Shown: positions 46,444-55,333 of the stretch, in pieces | Layout of the letters: each line of letters begins with the position of its first letter | How positions within the stretch are numbered: the first letter of the stretch is position 1 | From: Propionivibrio dicarboxylicus | Lineage (GTDB): Bacteria > Pseudomonadota > Gammaproteobacteria > Burkholderiales > Rhodocyclaceae | Reading direction: 5' to 3' | Assembly: GCA_945902805.1 (NCBI GenBank) | Contig: CAMDMZ010000003.1 | Coordinates: forward strand, 1 to 64,000 | DNA length: 64,000 nt | Notes under the pieces: model-generated | Told to the model about the DNA's origin: nothing | Databases searched by the model: none | The model's input: the letters and a program-made list of their open reading frames with translations, nothing else | Made by a program: the position numbers and the translations under genes

Positions 46444-47163
46444 CTATTTCACGGACCAGACTTGCGCCGTCAGCGGCAGTTCATTGAGTTCCGCCCGCGC
46501 TTCCCGCCAGCTGGGGTAATGCTGCTCCAGGAGCGCGACGAAGCGCTCGTTGTGCGTCGGCTCGATCAGGTGCAGCATTTCATGGACGACGACATACTCC
46601 AGCAGGTCGCGCGGCTTTTTCACCAACTCGGTGTTGAGCCGGATGTTGCCCGCCCGGTGATTGCAACCGCCCCATTTGGTTTTCATGCGCTGAAGAAAAT
46701 ACCCGGTGACCTGGACACCCAGCTTCGCTTGCCATTTATCGATTAGGGGTGGAACGACCTGGTGCAGCAAGGTACGGTGCCATTCGCCCATGATCGCTTC
46801 CCGCTGTTCGACCGTGCTCCCCGGGCGCACCGCCAGGGTGATGCGCCGGTGGTCCAGCGTCACGCCGGGTTTTGCATCCCGTTCGACCACCGACAGCAGA
46901 TAACGACGCCCCCACAAATAATGGCTTTCTCGCTCGATGAACTGGCGCGGTGTTTCCCGCGCCTGGCCGATCAGTTTGGCCTGCTGGGTGCGAATCCACC
47001 CGAGTTTTGAAATGGCGTAGGCGCGGGCCACCTCCAGTCGGGTGCCGGTGGGCGCCACCAAGGTGACTTGTCCGGCCGGCGGATGCACGGACAGATGAAC
47101 ATTCTTCACCGCCTTGCGGGTGACGGTGATCCGGAGGTCACCCAGCCGAATGGTTTCCGTCAC
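46444..47163 (-). CDS. YgjP-like zinc metallopeptidase (DUF45)
   Basis: A 239-residue protein of the YgjP/DUF45 family. Zinc motif HEMLH in [18 protein letters not shown], with a third ligand likely in the THNERF stretch. The [15 protein letters not shown] segment is a family hallmark. GTG start overlapping the hsdR stop as GTGA. Genes of this family are often found directly after hsdR in type I systems; the role there is unknown. Confidence 0.88.
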   Translation of the reverse strand: MTETIRLGDLRITVTRKAVKNVHLSVHPPAGQVTLVAPTGTRLEVARAYAISKLGWIRTQQAKLIGQARETPRQFIERESHYLWGRRYLLSVVERDAKPGVTLDHRRITLAVRPGSTVEQREAIMGEWHRTLLHQVVPPLIDKWQAKLGVQVTGYFLQRMKTKWGGCNHRAGNIRLNTELVKKPRDLLEYVVVHEMLHLIEPTHNERFVALLEQHYPSWREARAELNELPLTAQVWSVK

Positions 47164-50100
47164 TGGTAGCCCTGCTGGTTCTTGATGATTTCGAAGAGGG
47201 CGCGCGTGGCGTCGCGGTCGCGGTCGAGCAACGGGAACAGGGCGTTCAGCACCTGCGCTTCGCGCGCCTGGTCGCCATACCAGCCGGCCGGCGCCTGCTC
47301 GCGGACGGCCAGATCGATGCGCAAGGCCAGGGCGGCCCGGTCTTCCTCGGCCGTGGGGTAGCGAAATTCCGTTGCCGGGATCGCGTCCAGGTTGTTGAAG
47401 ATCACCGTGGCCTCGTGCTTGCCGTGCAACACCGCCGGAACACCTGCCTCCGGCTGCTTTTCCGCCAGGCGTTTGACCAGCGCCTCGGCATTGCGCAAGA
47501 ACGCCTCGTAGGCCGCCGTATCCGCCCGGCTTTGTTTGATCAGGTCGTCGAGCAGCTTTGACATCTGCGCGTAAAAGCGCGGATCGGTAAGCTGATCGCG
47601 GATGATGGTCTTGCGGACGTTGTTGATGATGCCCTCGGCGATCGCGTTCTTTGACAACTTGCCTTTGGCGTTGAGCTTCCTGGCGATGGCGTCGTGGATG
47701 CCGGTTTCGATGATCAGCTCGGTCAGCGACATCTCGCCCAGCTCGCCCAGATCCGCGGCGGGATCCGCCTGGATGTAGGTGTTGATGAGGTGGCGCATGT
47801 CCGCCTCGTACGGCTTGATGTCCAGTTCCTCGCCGGAGTGTTTCTTGATTGCGGCGCGAATCTCGGTGAAAAACTCCACTTCCTTTTGCAAGGCGGCGGC
47901 TTCGGCTTCCGTATACCCTGCCTCGATTAGGTTCTGGGCGATGTCGGCAAAGGCGCGGGCAAACAAGGCAACCGCCTTGTAAAACGAAACCCGCAAGGGT
48001 TCGGTCGTGTTGAGCGAGGTGGGATCAGCCGCATCGCCGCAGAAATAACGCAGGAACTGCTCCACCTCGCCGGGCTGTTCCACCGGCTCGCACAAATATT
48101 TCAGCGCCTGGCGCGTGTCCTCCAACTGCTTGCGGCCTTCCGTCAGCCAGTTCTTGATCTGCACGTTATTGTCGCCGCCATTGCCCTGGTCGATGTCCAG
48201 TTCATCCGAGCTGTACACGGCAATGGCCTGCTGCACATCGCCGAAGAGTTCCTTGAAATCGACGATGTGGCCGTAATCCTTGTCGTCGCCGTCCAGCCGG
48301 TTGGTGCGGCAGATGGCCTGGAACAAGTTGTGATCGCGCAGCTCGTTGTCGAGGTAGATGTAGGTGCAGCTCGGCGCGTCAAAACCGGTGAGCAGCTTGC
48401 TCACCACGATCAGCAGCTTCAGGTTCGCCGGCTCCTCGATAAAGCGGCGCTTGATTTCCGTCTCGTATTTTTCGGTGGTCGGGAAGTCCTTGAGGACGTA
48501 CTGCGTATAGGTGTCGAACTTGTAGCGCTCGTCGCTGTTGGTCGGCTCGCGCGAGATGGCATTGTGGTTCGGCTCGTACGAAGTGATGATCCCGCAGTAA
48601 GGGCCGAAGATGGTGTTCTGGAACAACCGGAAATAGTGGCAGGCATCGTAGATCGATGCCGCCACCAGGATGGCCGTGCCGCGATTGTTGTTCAGGCGCG
48701 GCTTCAGGCTGAAGTCGTCGATGATGTTGGCGATGATGCGCTGCTTGCGCTCGCCGGAACTCATCAGCTCTTCCATGGTCGCCCAGCGGCGGCGCAGCAC
48801 CGCCTTCTGGAAATTGTTGAGGTTCTTGGTTTTCTGCTCGAACCACTTGTCGATGGCGGCCTGCGAGGTCAGCCGCTGCGGCACGTCGCGCGCCTCGTAC
48901 TTGAGGTCGAGCACCACCTTGTCGGCCACCGCTTCGTGGAACTTGTAGGTGTGGATGTAGGTGCCGAACACGTCCCGCGTCATCTGTCGGTCGCGGCGCA
49001 ACAGCGGCGTGCCGGTGAAGCCGATGAAGATCGCCCCTTCCAGCCAGCGCTTCATTTGCCGGTTCATGTCGCCGCCCTGGGTGCGGTGGCACTCGTCGAC
49101 GAACACGTAAAAGCGGCCGGTGACCTGCGGCGCCCGGCCTTGCAGGTCGGCCACGTCGAACTTGTGGATCAGCGCGCACAACAGCCGTGGCGTGGTCGCC
49201 CCGAGCTTGCTCACGAAATCCGCCCGTGAGGTGATGCGCGGCGAAGGCGAATCCTCGCCGATCACGCCGGCGTTCCGCATCACCCCGACGATCTGCTTGT
49301 CCAGCTCGTCGCGGTCGGTGATGATCAGGATGCGCGCCTCGGGGTCGTGCTCGAGCAGCCACTTGGCGATCAGCACCATGAGGATGCTCTTGCCGCTCCC
49401 TTGCGTGTGCCAGATCACGCCGCCCTCGCGTAGGGCGATGCGCGTCTGCGCCGCCTTCACGCCATGGAACTGATGCTGGCGCGGTACCTTTTTCTGGCCG
49501 GCATCGAAGAGGATGAAGTTGCGCATCAGGTCGAGCAGCCGCTCCGGATTGCACAAGGCCGCCAGAGGACGGTCAAGCAGCGCGCCCGCCTCGGATGCCT
49601 TTGCCGTCCCGCCAGCGCCGACTTTTGCCTCAACCTTCCATTCGACGAAAAACTGTTCCGGCGTGCCGGTGGTGCCGTAACGCAGCCCTTGCGAATCGCT
49701 CCCGGCCAGCACCAGTTGCACCGTGCTGAAAAAGCCCTTGTTGAAAATCTCTTCCTGATTGGTGATGAGTTGGCGCACTCCGTCGGCCACCTCCACCGAG
49801 CTACGCTTGAGTTCCAGCACCGCGATGGCGATGCCGTTGATGTAGAGCACGATGTCCGGCCGGCGCTCGAATCCGCCCTTGAGCGTCACCTCCTCGGCGA
49901 GGGCAAAGTCGTTGTTCTCGGGATGCTCCCAGTCGATCAGATGCACCGTCTCATGCGCCTGGCCGGCAGCGACCTGGACCTGAACCCCGTACCGCAGCAG
50001 CTGGTATGTCCGGAGGTTGGCTTGGTAGAGCGTGATGCCGGTCGTGTCGGCAGCGGTTTCCAGCTTCTGCAAGGCGGCGGCGATGTGGGCGGCGGAATAG

Positions 50101-50273
50101 CCGCGCCCCGCCAGGTTGGTGCGCAGGATCTCCGTTTCGATGGGCCGGTTGTTCTCGCGCTTGCCCCATTCGCCGAGGTAACGGTAGCCAAGCCAGTCCG
50201 GTCTCTGCTTGTTGGTAAACAGATCGATGACACGGTTCTGCGTCTTGCGTTCGGAGCGGGGTTGTTCAGGCAT
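47160..50273 (-). CDS. hsdR: Type I restriction endonuclease subunit HsdR
   Basis: Translocase/nuclease subunit that cuts unmodified DNA. The ATG at 50273 overlaps the DUF262 stop by 8 bp and is preceded by a longer open frame without support; it gives 1037 residues. N-terminal PD-(D/E)xK nuclease ([22 protein letters not shown]). Helicase motifs: [13 protein letters not shown] Walker A ([11 protein letters not shown]), DECH box ([10 protein letters not shown]), GFTGTP, and late motifs [10 protein letters not shown] and AICRTNR. Bases 49603–49626 are a dispersed-repeat copy, read in frame as KVGAGGTA between the nuclease and motor domains. Co-translated with its neighbours. Confidence 0.95.
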   Translation of the reverse strand: MPEQPRSERKTQNRVIDLFTNKQRPDWLGYRYLGEWGKRENNRPIETEILRTNLAGRGYSAAHIAAALQKLETAADTTGITLYQANLRTYQLLRYGVQVQVAAGQAHETVHLIDWEHPENNDFALAEEVTLKGGFERRPDIVLYINGIAIAVLELKRSSVEVADGVRQLITNQEEIFNKGFFSTVQLVLAGSDSQGLRYGTTGTPEQFFVEWKVEAKVGAGGTAKASEAGALLDRPLAALCNPERLLDLMRNFILFDAGQKKVPRQHQFHGVKAAQTRIALREGGVIWHTQGSGKSILMVLIAKWLLEHDPEARILIITDRDELDKQIVGVMRNAGVIGEDSPSPRITSRADFVSKLGATTPRLLCALIHKFDVADLQGRAPQVTGRFYVFVDECHRTQGGDMNRQMKRWLEGAIFIGFTGTPLLRRDRQMTRDVFGTYIHTYKFHEAVADKVVLDLKYEARDVPQRLTSQAAIDKWFEQKTKNLNNFQKAVLRRRWATMEELMSSGERKQRIIANIIDDFSLKPRLNNNRGTAILVAASIYDACHYFRLFQNTIFGPYCGIITSYEPNHNAISREPTNSDERYKFDTYTQYVLKDFPTTEKYETEIKRRFIEEPANLKLLIVVSKLLTGFDAPSCTYIYLDNELRDHNLFQAICRTNRLDGDDKDYGHIVDFKELFGDVQQAIAVYSSDELDIDQGNGGDNNVQIKNWLTEGRKQLEDTRQALKYLCEPVEQPGEVEQFLRYFCGDAADPTSLNTTEPLRVSFYKAVALFARAFADIAQNLIEAGYTEAEAAALQKEVEFFTEIRAAIKKHSGEELDIKPYEADMRHLINTYIQADPAADLGELGEMSLTELIIETGIHDAIARKLNAKGKLSKNAIAEGIINNVRKTIIRDQLTDPRFYAQMSKLLDDLIKQSRADTAAYEAFLRNAEALVKRLAEKQPEAGVPAVLHGKHEATVIFNNLDAIPATEFRYPTAEEDRAALALRIDLAVREQAPAGWYGDQAREAQVLNALFPLLDRDRDATRALFEIIKNQQGYQ
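49603..49626. repeat. Dispersed repeat copy 7 (inside hsdR, in frame)
   Basis: Copy read in frame on the minus strand as KVGAGGTA, about residues 216–223 of HsdR. Confidence 0.8.
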
Positions 50274-52230
50274 TATTGTTCCCGCCCAATACTTCCGAGA
50301 CAACGTAGCGCCGGAACGATTCGCCATCGGTGAAGCAACGGAATCCCGCCTGGCTGGCCATGGTAAGGGTCGCCGCATCCTCATTCAGCAACACGGCTAC
50401 CGGCTGGCTTAGCTCTTCCTGGATGCCGGTTGGCCAAACCAGGTCAAATACCGCAATCTGCTGACCCGACTGCGGATCGGCAAAGTCGTAGGTGAGTATG
50501 CCGCGCGGCAAACCCTGCGCTTCCACCCAGTCGTTCAATGCCACCAGTTCGGCCTCCTCCTGTTCGGAGCTGATGCCCCCCACGGTAACCGGGGGAGTTG
50601 CCGTCACGGCCGCCGTGCCGGCAAGCCAGTGAAGGTCACCATGCAGCAATGATTCCATGCGCCGGTTCAACTCCTCCGCCAAGAGCACCTTGCGGGCCTC
50701 GAGGAAGTCGCGGAATCGTTCGACCTTCCAGAGCGCCGGGTCGCCCGGTATCCATTGGGATGCCAGCGCCCCAGGATGGGCCTGCTCAACTTCTGGAAAG
50801 TAATCCTCCGGCAGCCGGTCGCTGATAATGAGGTTGGTGTCCTTGGTCAGAAAACAGAAGTTGGCCAGGGCATTCACTTCCGGCCGGGCATGCTTGCGTT
50901 TGTAGAGTTGGGCCTTGGGGAAAATGTGGTGCACTTCCAGGCTGCTCATCTTGCCGAGCAGACTTGCTTTGAGTGGCAGCCCGGTACCCCAGTCCCTGGC
51001 CTCGCCCATGCGGGTCAGCAGATACAGTACGGGGTAGAAGCGCGCACCCAGGCTCCAGCCGGTGAAGTGCCCCGGCTCGGCGCGTAGTCCGCCATGCCAA
51101 AGCCGCAACTGCTCCAGGAGCTTGTCGAGGCCACCGTCGTCGCCGACGAGCGCTTCGAGATCCTTGTCGATAAAGGATTCCGTCGATCCCGAGAAACGCC
51201 CCCACATGGCCGCCTGCACATACCAGAACAGCAGCTTATCGCGGGTTTTCTCGTCCATGGGACCAAGCTTCTGCGCCTGTCGCAGGTCCAGATACCGTGC
51301 CATTACCGGCACACCGAAGCGACCGAAGAACACCTGATCGTGATCCAGCCCCAGGCGGCCGCCAATCAGGTTGAGGCTGGTGTCGATGTGCTTGGTTGCC
51401 CGCGTGAGTGCGTCCTGCACCTCCGACGCATTCTTCTCATGTAGAAACTGGAATTTCGCCTCGCCGGTCAGCACCGTGTTCACGGAGCGCAGCAGCCAAT
51501 CGAGATTGAAGTGATAGTCCGCCTTGGCCCATTGCTTGAGCTTGGCCTTCATCGTATCGCGGCCCTCGGGCCACTCGGCGCAAATTTTCGCCAGTGCCAG
51601 ATCGCCCTTGGAGAGCTTAGTGCCGCCACTGTTCACCTTGTTAAAGATGTCCACCACCACGTCAAGGGACTTGTCCGTGCCGGTGACCTCCTCGGTATGT
51701 AACTCGATTTCGAGAATGCCCAAGATGCGCGAAATGCGACCCGAATACTTCACCGCCTTGGTGCCGATGCCCGGATGCTCCGCAAGGGCTTCCACCAACT
51801 TCTCGTGGCCAGCCTGTCCGTTCTTCATCAACTCGGTCACGTCGATCCAGAGCGGTTCGTCCTTCATCTTCACCGGCTGATAGAACTCGAAGGTTTCCGT
51901 GTCCAGATTGAAGCGCAGGCCGGTGAATGCTTGGGCGTTACCATCGAAAAACTTCGGCGGCTTGCCACGCGCGACACCGTAGAGTGAGGTCATGCGCTGC
52001 TGGCCGTCGAGCAGCAACTTTACGATGCCGTCCGCCAGCGGCCCGTCTCCTCGATGAGTTGCGGTCATTGATTCGGTGGCCCAGACCAACAAGCCTCCCA
52101 CAGGATGGCGGCGGTAAAGCGAATCGAACAGGCCACGCACCTGGTCCCGGTTCCAGACATAGCCTCGCTGGAACTCTGGCAAGGCCATGTGGCCGCTGTC
52201 GATGTGGTCGAGGATGGTGGAAATTTTCAT
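50266..52230 (-). CDS. DUF262/HNH (GmrSD-like) nuclease
   Basis: A 654-residue protein. N-terminal DUF262 domain with [20 protein letters not shown] and the nucleotide-hydrolysis-associated DGQQR motif ([12 protein letters not shown] near residue 72). C-terminal DUF1524-like HNH domain with [16 protein letters not shown] and [14 protein letters not shown]. This architecture resembles GmrSD type IV restriction enzymes and several phage-defence nucleases. It lies within the hsd operon, between the DUF429 gene and hsdR, overlapping both. Confidence 0.88.
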   Translation of the reverse strand: MKISTILDHIDSGHMALPEFQRGYVWNRDQVRGLFDSLYRRHPVGGLLVWATESMTATHRGDGPLADGIVKLLLDGQQRMTSLYGVARGKPPKFFDGNAQAFTGLRFNLDTETFEFYQPVKMKDEPLWIDVTELMKNGQAGHEKLVEALAEHPGIGTKAVKYSGRISRILGILEIELHTEEVTGTDKSLDVVVDIFNKVNSGGTKLSKGDLALAKICAEWPEGRDTMKAKLKQWAKADYHFNLDWLLRSVNTVLTGEAKFQFLHEKNASEVQDALTRATKHIDTSLNLIGGRLGLDHDQVFFGRFGVPVMARYLDLRQAQKLGPMDEKTRDKLLFWYVQAAMWGRFSGSTESFIDKDLEALVGDDGGLDKLLEQLRLWHGGLRAEPGHFTGWSLGARFYPVLYLLTRMGEARDWGTGLPLKASLLGKMSSLEVHHIFPKAQLYKRKHARPEVNALANFCFLTKDTNLIISDRLPEDYFPEVEQAHPGALASQWIPGDPALWKVERFRDFLEARKVLLAEELNRRMESLLHGDLHWLAGTAAVTATPPVTVGGISSEQEEAELVALNDWVEAQGLPRGILTYDFADPQSGQQIAVFDLVWPTGIQEELSQPVAVLLNEDAATLTMASQAGFRCFTDGESFRRYVVSEVLGGNNNA

Positions 52231-52988
52231 ACTCGCTCCGTTTTTCCCTGAGGTGATGATGAATTATCCAGCGTATCTTTCGACACCCATATCCAGCCCT
52301 CGGCCTGCGGGATGGATACTGGTGGCGGTGCCAACGTCTCGGGATGTGCCGCAAACAGCCAGGCGATCAATGCACAGGTCAGCGCGTCGTCCAGATCGTC
52401 ATGCGCCAGATTTCCGAAAGGCGCTTGTAGGGCCCGAACGGTGGGCGAATTCTTGCAGGCAGATGGATAAGCTTCGATGGCGGTCAGGCAGCCACCCTGC
52501 CAAACGCCGCAGCACACCGCCGTAGGCGCGAACCTGGCGAGAACGTGCATGCCCTTGGTGGACTGGCTGCCGATCATGTCCTTGATGGCAGACAGCGGCT
52601 TCAGGCCATGCTCGAACAGCCGCCGCTCGGTCTGCCGGAACAGGTAGGGATTGGTGTCGGAGCTTCCCAGCTCCACGACGGCTTGTAGGCCAGTGACCAG
52701 CCGGGCGAATTCCTGCGAAAAGCCCAGCGGCGTGTCGATGGCGAGCGTGGCCGGTATTTCACCGGCCTTCGCTTGCGCACCGCAAAGCGCAAACAATTCG
52801 GCGACAAACGCTTCCGAATTTGCCGCCGAATTGATGGTCGACCGCAAGTTGCCGCGCCACGGCTTGCCGACAATGGCCCGGGCGGCATCGAGAATCACAA
52901 TGGCGTCGCGGCTCTTGCCGTTTCTGTCGCAGTTCCACCCGCCAACATCCCAGCCGATGAAGTACACCGATTCGCTTGCACTGCTCAC
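52227..52988 (-). CDS. DUF429-like predicted RNase H-fold nuclease
   Basis: A 253-residue protein from a GTG at 52988 that overlaps the DUF1016 stop as GTGA; the longer ATG reading runs inside that gene. RNase H-like signatures: FIGWDVGGWNCDRNGKSRDAIVIL (first Asp), LAIDTPLGF, AIEAYPSACK and a C-terminal HDDLDDALTCALIAWLF with clustered Asp. DUF429 proteins are predicted nucleases without an established target. Placement inside a restriction operon suggests a defence role (inference). Confidence 0.75.
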   Translation of the reverse strand: MSSASESVYFIGWDVGGWNCDRNGKSRDAIVILDAARAIVGKPWRGNLRSTINSAANSEAFVAELFALCGAQAKAGEIPATLAIDTPLGFSQEFARLVTGLQAVVELGSSDTNPYLFRQTERRLFEHGLKPLSAIKDMIGSQSTKGMHVLARFAPTAVCCGVWQGGCLTAIEAYPSACKNSPTVRALQAPFGNLAHDDLDDALTCALIAWLFAAHPETLAPPPVSIPQAEGWIWVSKDTLDNSSSPQGKTERV

Positions 52989-54028
52989 TCTTCGCCCTTC
53001 TCTTCCAGCAACCGCAGCCTGGCCTTCTCGATCGAGTGATGCAGCTTGGCCTGCAATGCCTCGCGCGATGGCAGCACGGTCAGGTATTCGGCGACGTGGA
53101 TACCGCTCTTGTCCAGTTCCAGCAGTTCGATCTGCTCCTGCTTCTTGCCGGTGCACAGGATGATGCCGAGCGGCGGGTTTTCGTCGGCCTCCTGTTCGTA
53201 CTTCGCCAGCCAGCGCAGATACAGCTCCATCTGGCCCTTGTACTCGGCGCGGAAGTCGCCGACCTTGAGATCCACCGCCACCAACCGGCGCAGCTTGCGG
53301 TTGTAGAACAGCAGGTCAATGTAGAAATCGTCATTGTCGATCTGCACCCGCTTCTGCCGCGCCATGAAGGTAAAGCCCGCGCCCAGCTCCAACAGGAACT
53401 GCTCGATCTCGCGCAGGATGGCATCTTCCAGGTCTTTTTCCAGATAGCGGTCGTTGAGGCCAAGAAAATCGAGCAGGTAGGGGTCTTTCAGCAACACTTC
53501 AGGCGAAGGACGCTGCTCCTGTCGCAACACGTCGAGATCATGGCGGATGGTCTCGTCCGGTTTTTTCGACAGCGCCGAGCGCTCGAACAGCAAGGACTGC
53601 ATGCGCTCCTGTAACTGGCGCGACGACCAGCCTTCCAGCCGGCACAACTCGACGTAGAAATCGCGTTTCAGCGGATCGTCGAGGTAGATCAGCGCCTTGA
53701 GGTGCGACCAGCTCAATTGTCTCCGCAGCGTGGAGACAATCGCCTCATCGGGAAACGCCTGGGCAAAGCGCACCATGTGTCGCAGGTTCTTGGCCGAAAA
53801 GCCACGTCCGTAGTCGGCGGTCAATTGTCTCGACAGCGTGGAGACAATCTCCTCGCCATACCCGGCGCGCCGGCTGCCGAGGATTTCGCGATGGAGGCGT
53901 TGCCCCACTTGCCAGTACAGTCCGCTCAACTCGGCATTGACAGCCATCGCCGCCCGTTGGCGGGCGTTGTCGATCATTTGCCGGATGTCGAGAATCAGCG
54001 CGCTTTCAGTCATAGGCACGTTACTCAT
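52985..54028 (-). CDS. DUF1016 (YhcG-type) PD-(D/E)xK nuclease
   Basis: A 347-residue YhcG/DUF1016 protein. N-terminal helical domain with two similar segments (EEIVSTLSRQLT and DEAIVSTLRRQLSW), middle LKDPYLLDFLGLNDRYLEKDLE, and C-terminal nuclease core DFYIDLLFYNRKLRRLVAVDLKVG with the D...DLK triad. Common in type I restriction loci, where it is thought to act with the restriction complex. Overlaps hsdS and DUF429 by 4 bp each. Confidence 0.9.
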   Translation of the reverse strand: MSNVPMTESALILDIRQMIDNARQRAAMAVNAELSGLYWQVGQRLHREILGSRRAGYGEEIVSTLSRQLTADYGRGFSAKNLRHMVRFAQAFPDEAIVSTLRRQLSWSHLKALIYLDDPLKRDFYVELCRLEGWSSRQLQERMQSLLFERSALSKKPDETIRHDLDVLRQEQRPSPEVLLKDPYLLDFLGLNDRYLEKDLEDAILREIEQFLLELGAGFTFMARQKRVQIDNDDFYIDLLFYNRKLRRLVAVDLKVGDFRAEYKGQMELYLRWLAKYEQEADENPPLGIILCTGKKQEQIELLELDKSGIHVAEYLTVLPSREALQAKLHHSIEKARLRLLEEKGEE

Positions 54029-55281
54029 ACGAGGCGAATTCTCCCGGTCAGCAGCTCCTGCATCATGCCCTGCTTGAGCGCGCGCGTCTTGTCGCGCCGT
54101 CCCACCAGCGCCGTCAATTCAGCGTCCATGTCGGAGAGGACGGCAGCGATGGCGGTTTGTTCGGGGAGGTTAGGCAACCGAATGACCGACTTTAGCAAAG
54201 CAACCTTGGATAGGTTGTAACGTGTCGAGCCTTGGGCAAGTGATTTCATTAGTTCCCGACCCTCCTTGTTTCTGAGGTAGTAGGCCAAGAAAAGCCCGTC
54301 AGCTTCGGCCCAACTGTTAAATCGAAATCCGAAGCAGAAACTATTCAAGAAGAGGTTTGGAACATCGAGTGTGAGCAGCGCGCACATGGCGACTTCTTCC
54401 GGTGTTTCTGAAGAGCCATTGAACAGCAAATCCCCCTTCATGACCCTATTTTGCGGCTCCGTTGGCGAAACTTGAACGCGTTCAAATGTGGTGCAGTCGA
54501 TCACAACATTGGTCATGACGTTCATGAAGGTGACGTAGTGAGCTGAACCCTCGCCGAAGTCCGTCTTGGTCTTTCCAGTCAATCCGCCATATGTTGAGCC
54601 GATGTCACCGAGCATCTTTACCGCCCACTCCCCGACAAACCCCGGCAAACGTGTTTTGCCAGTGAGGAGTTGCTGCATGGTGGCCTGTTTGAGGTCGCGC
54701 TTCTTGGCGATGAGCCGATCCAGCCCGTCCAGCAGGGCATCGACATCGCTCAATGCCGCCGCGATGGCGCGTTGTTCGTCCCGATTCGCTGGTAGCCCAA
54801 CGATCATCAGATTCACAATGGTGATGTAGATGTGCTTGATCGTAGAGCCCCCCGCATCTTCAAGCATCCGTCGTTGGTAGCGTGGACTTTCCAGCAGTAG
54901 TTTCAGGAAGTTCGGCTCGACCTTCTCATTTGGGCGAATCACGGCAACCGATTGATTGATGCAAATCGTCTCATCCCCGACCAACGCAAGACGCCCAAGG
55001 GAGCCATCCTTCGTCAGAAGAATGTCGTTCTTTTTCGGCTTGCTCTTTGCCGTGAGAAGCGTCCGATATGCGGCTTCCGAAGTTCTGCGTGCCGTTTCGA
55101 GTTGAATACGGCCCTCGTTAATATCTGCGGCAGTCACCATGTAGACGCCATGCTCGACGGCAGGCATTGGGTTCGTGAATCCGTATGAGATCAACGAAAA
55201 ATATGCTTCAAGCTTCTGGCACTCCCAATTCTCGGGAACAACCCCCACCTCAGTCAGCTTGTACCCCGGCCTCACTTCCAT
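54025..55281 (-). CDS. hsdS: Type I restriction specificity subunit HsdS
   Basis: A 418-residue specificity subunit with two target-recognition domains (about 1–190 and 215–400), each ending in the conserved helical spacer (DEQRAIAAALSDVDALLDGLDRLIAKKRDLKQ-type and EQTAIAAVLSDMDAELTALVGRRDKTRALKQ-type). LPANRDEQ and QQLLTGKTRL are typical junction motifs. Sets the bipartite DNA site for HsdM and HsdR. Upstream gap to hsdM contains a dispersed repeat copy. Confidence 0.94.
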   Translation of the reverse strand: MEVRPGYKLTEVGVVPENWECQKLEAYFSLISYGFTNPMPAVEHGVYMVTAADINEGRIQLETARRTSEAAYRTLLTAKSKPKKNDILLTKDGSLGRLALVGDETICINQSVAVIRPNEKVEPNFLKLLLESPRYQRRMLEDAGGSTIKHIYITIVNLMIVGLPANRDEQRAIAAALSDVDALLDGLDRLIAKKRDLKQATMQQLLTGKTRLPGFVGEWAVKMLGDIGSTYGGLTGKTKTDFGEGSAHYVTFMNVMTNVVIDCTTFERVQVSPTEPQNRVMKGDLLFNGSSETPEEVAMCALLTLDVPNLFLNSFCFGFRFNSWAEADGLFLAYYLRNKEGRELMKSLAQGSTRYNLSKVALLKSVIRLPNLPEQTAIAAVLSDMDAELTALVGRRDKTRALKQGMMQELLTGRIRLV

Positions 55282-55292
55282 GCCGCCCCCAC

Positions 55293-55319
55293 AAAAGTCG
55301 GCGCTGGCAGGACGGCGTT
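55293..55319. repeat. Dispersed repeat copy 8 (between hsdM and hsdS)
   Basis: Copy in the only real gap of the restriction operon; the spacing 55,282–55,333 consists largely of it. Confidence 0.8.
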
Positions 55320-55333
55320 AGTGCGCGACAGGC

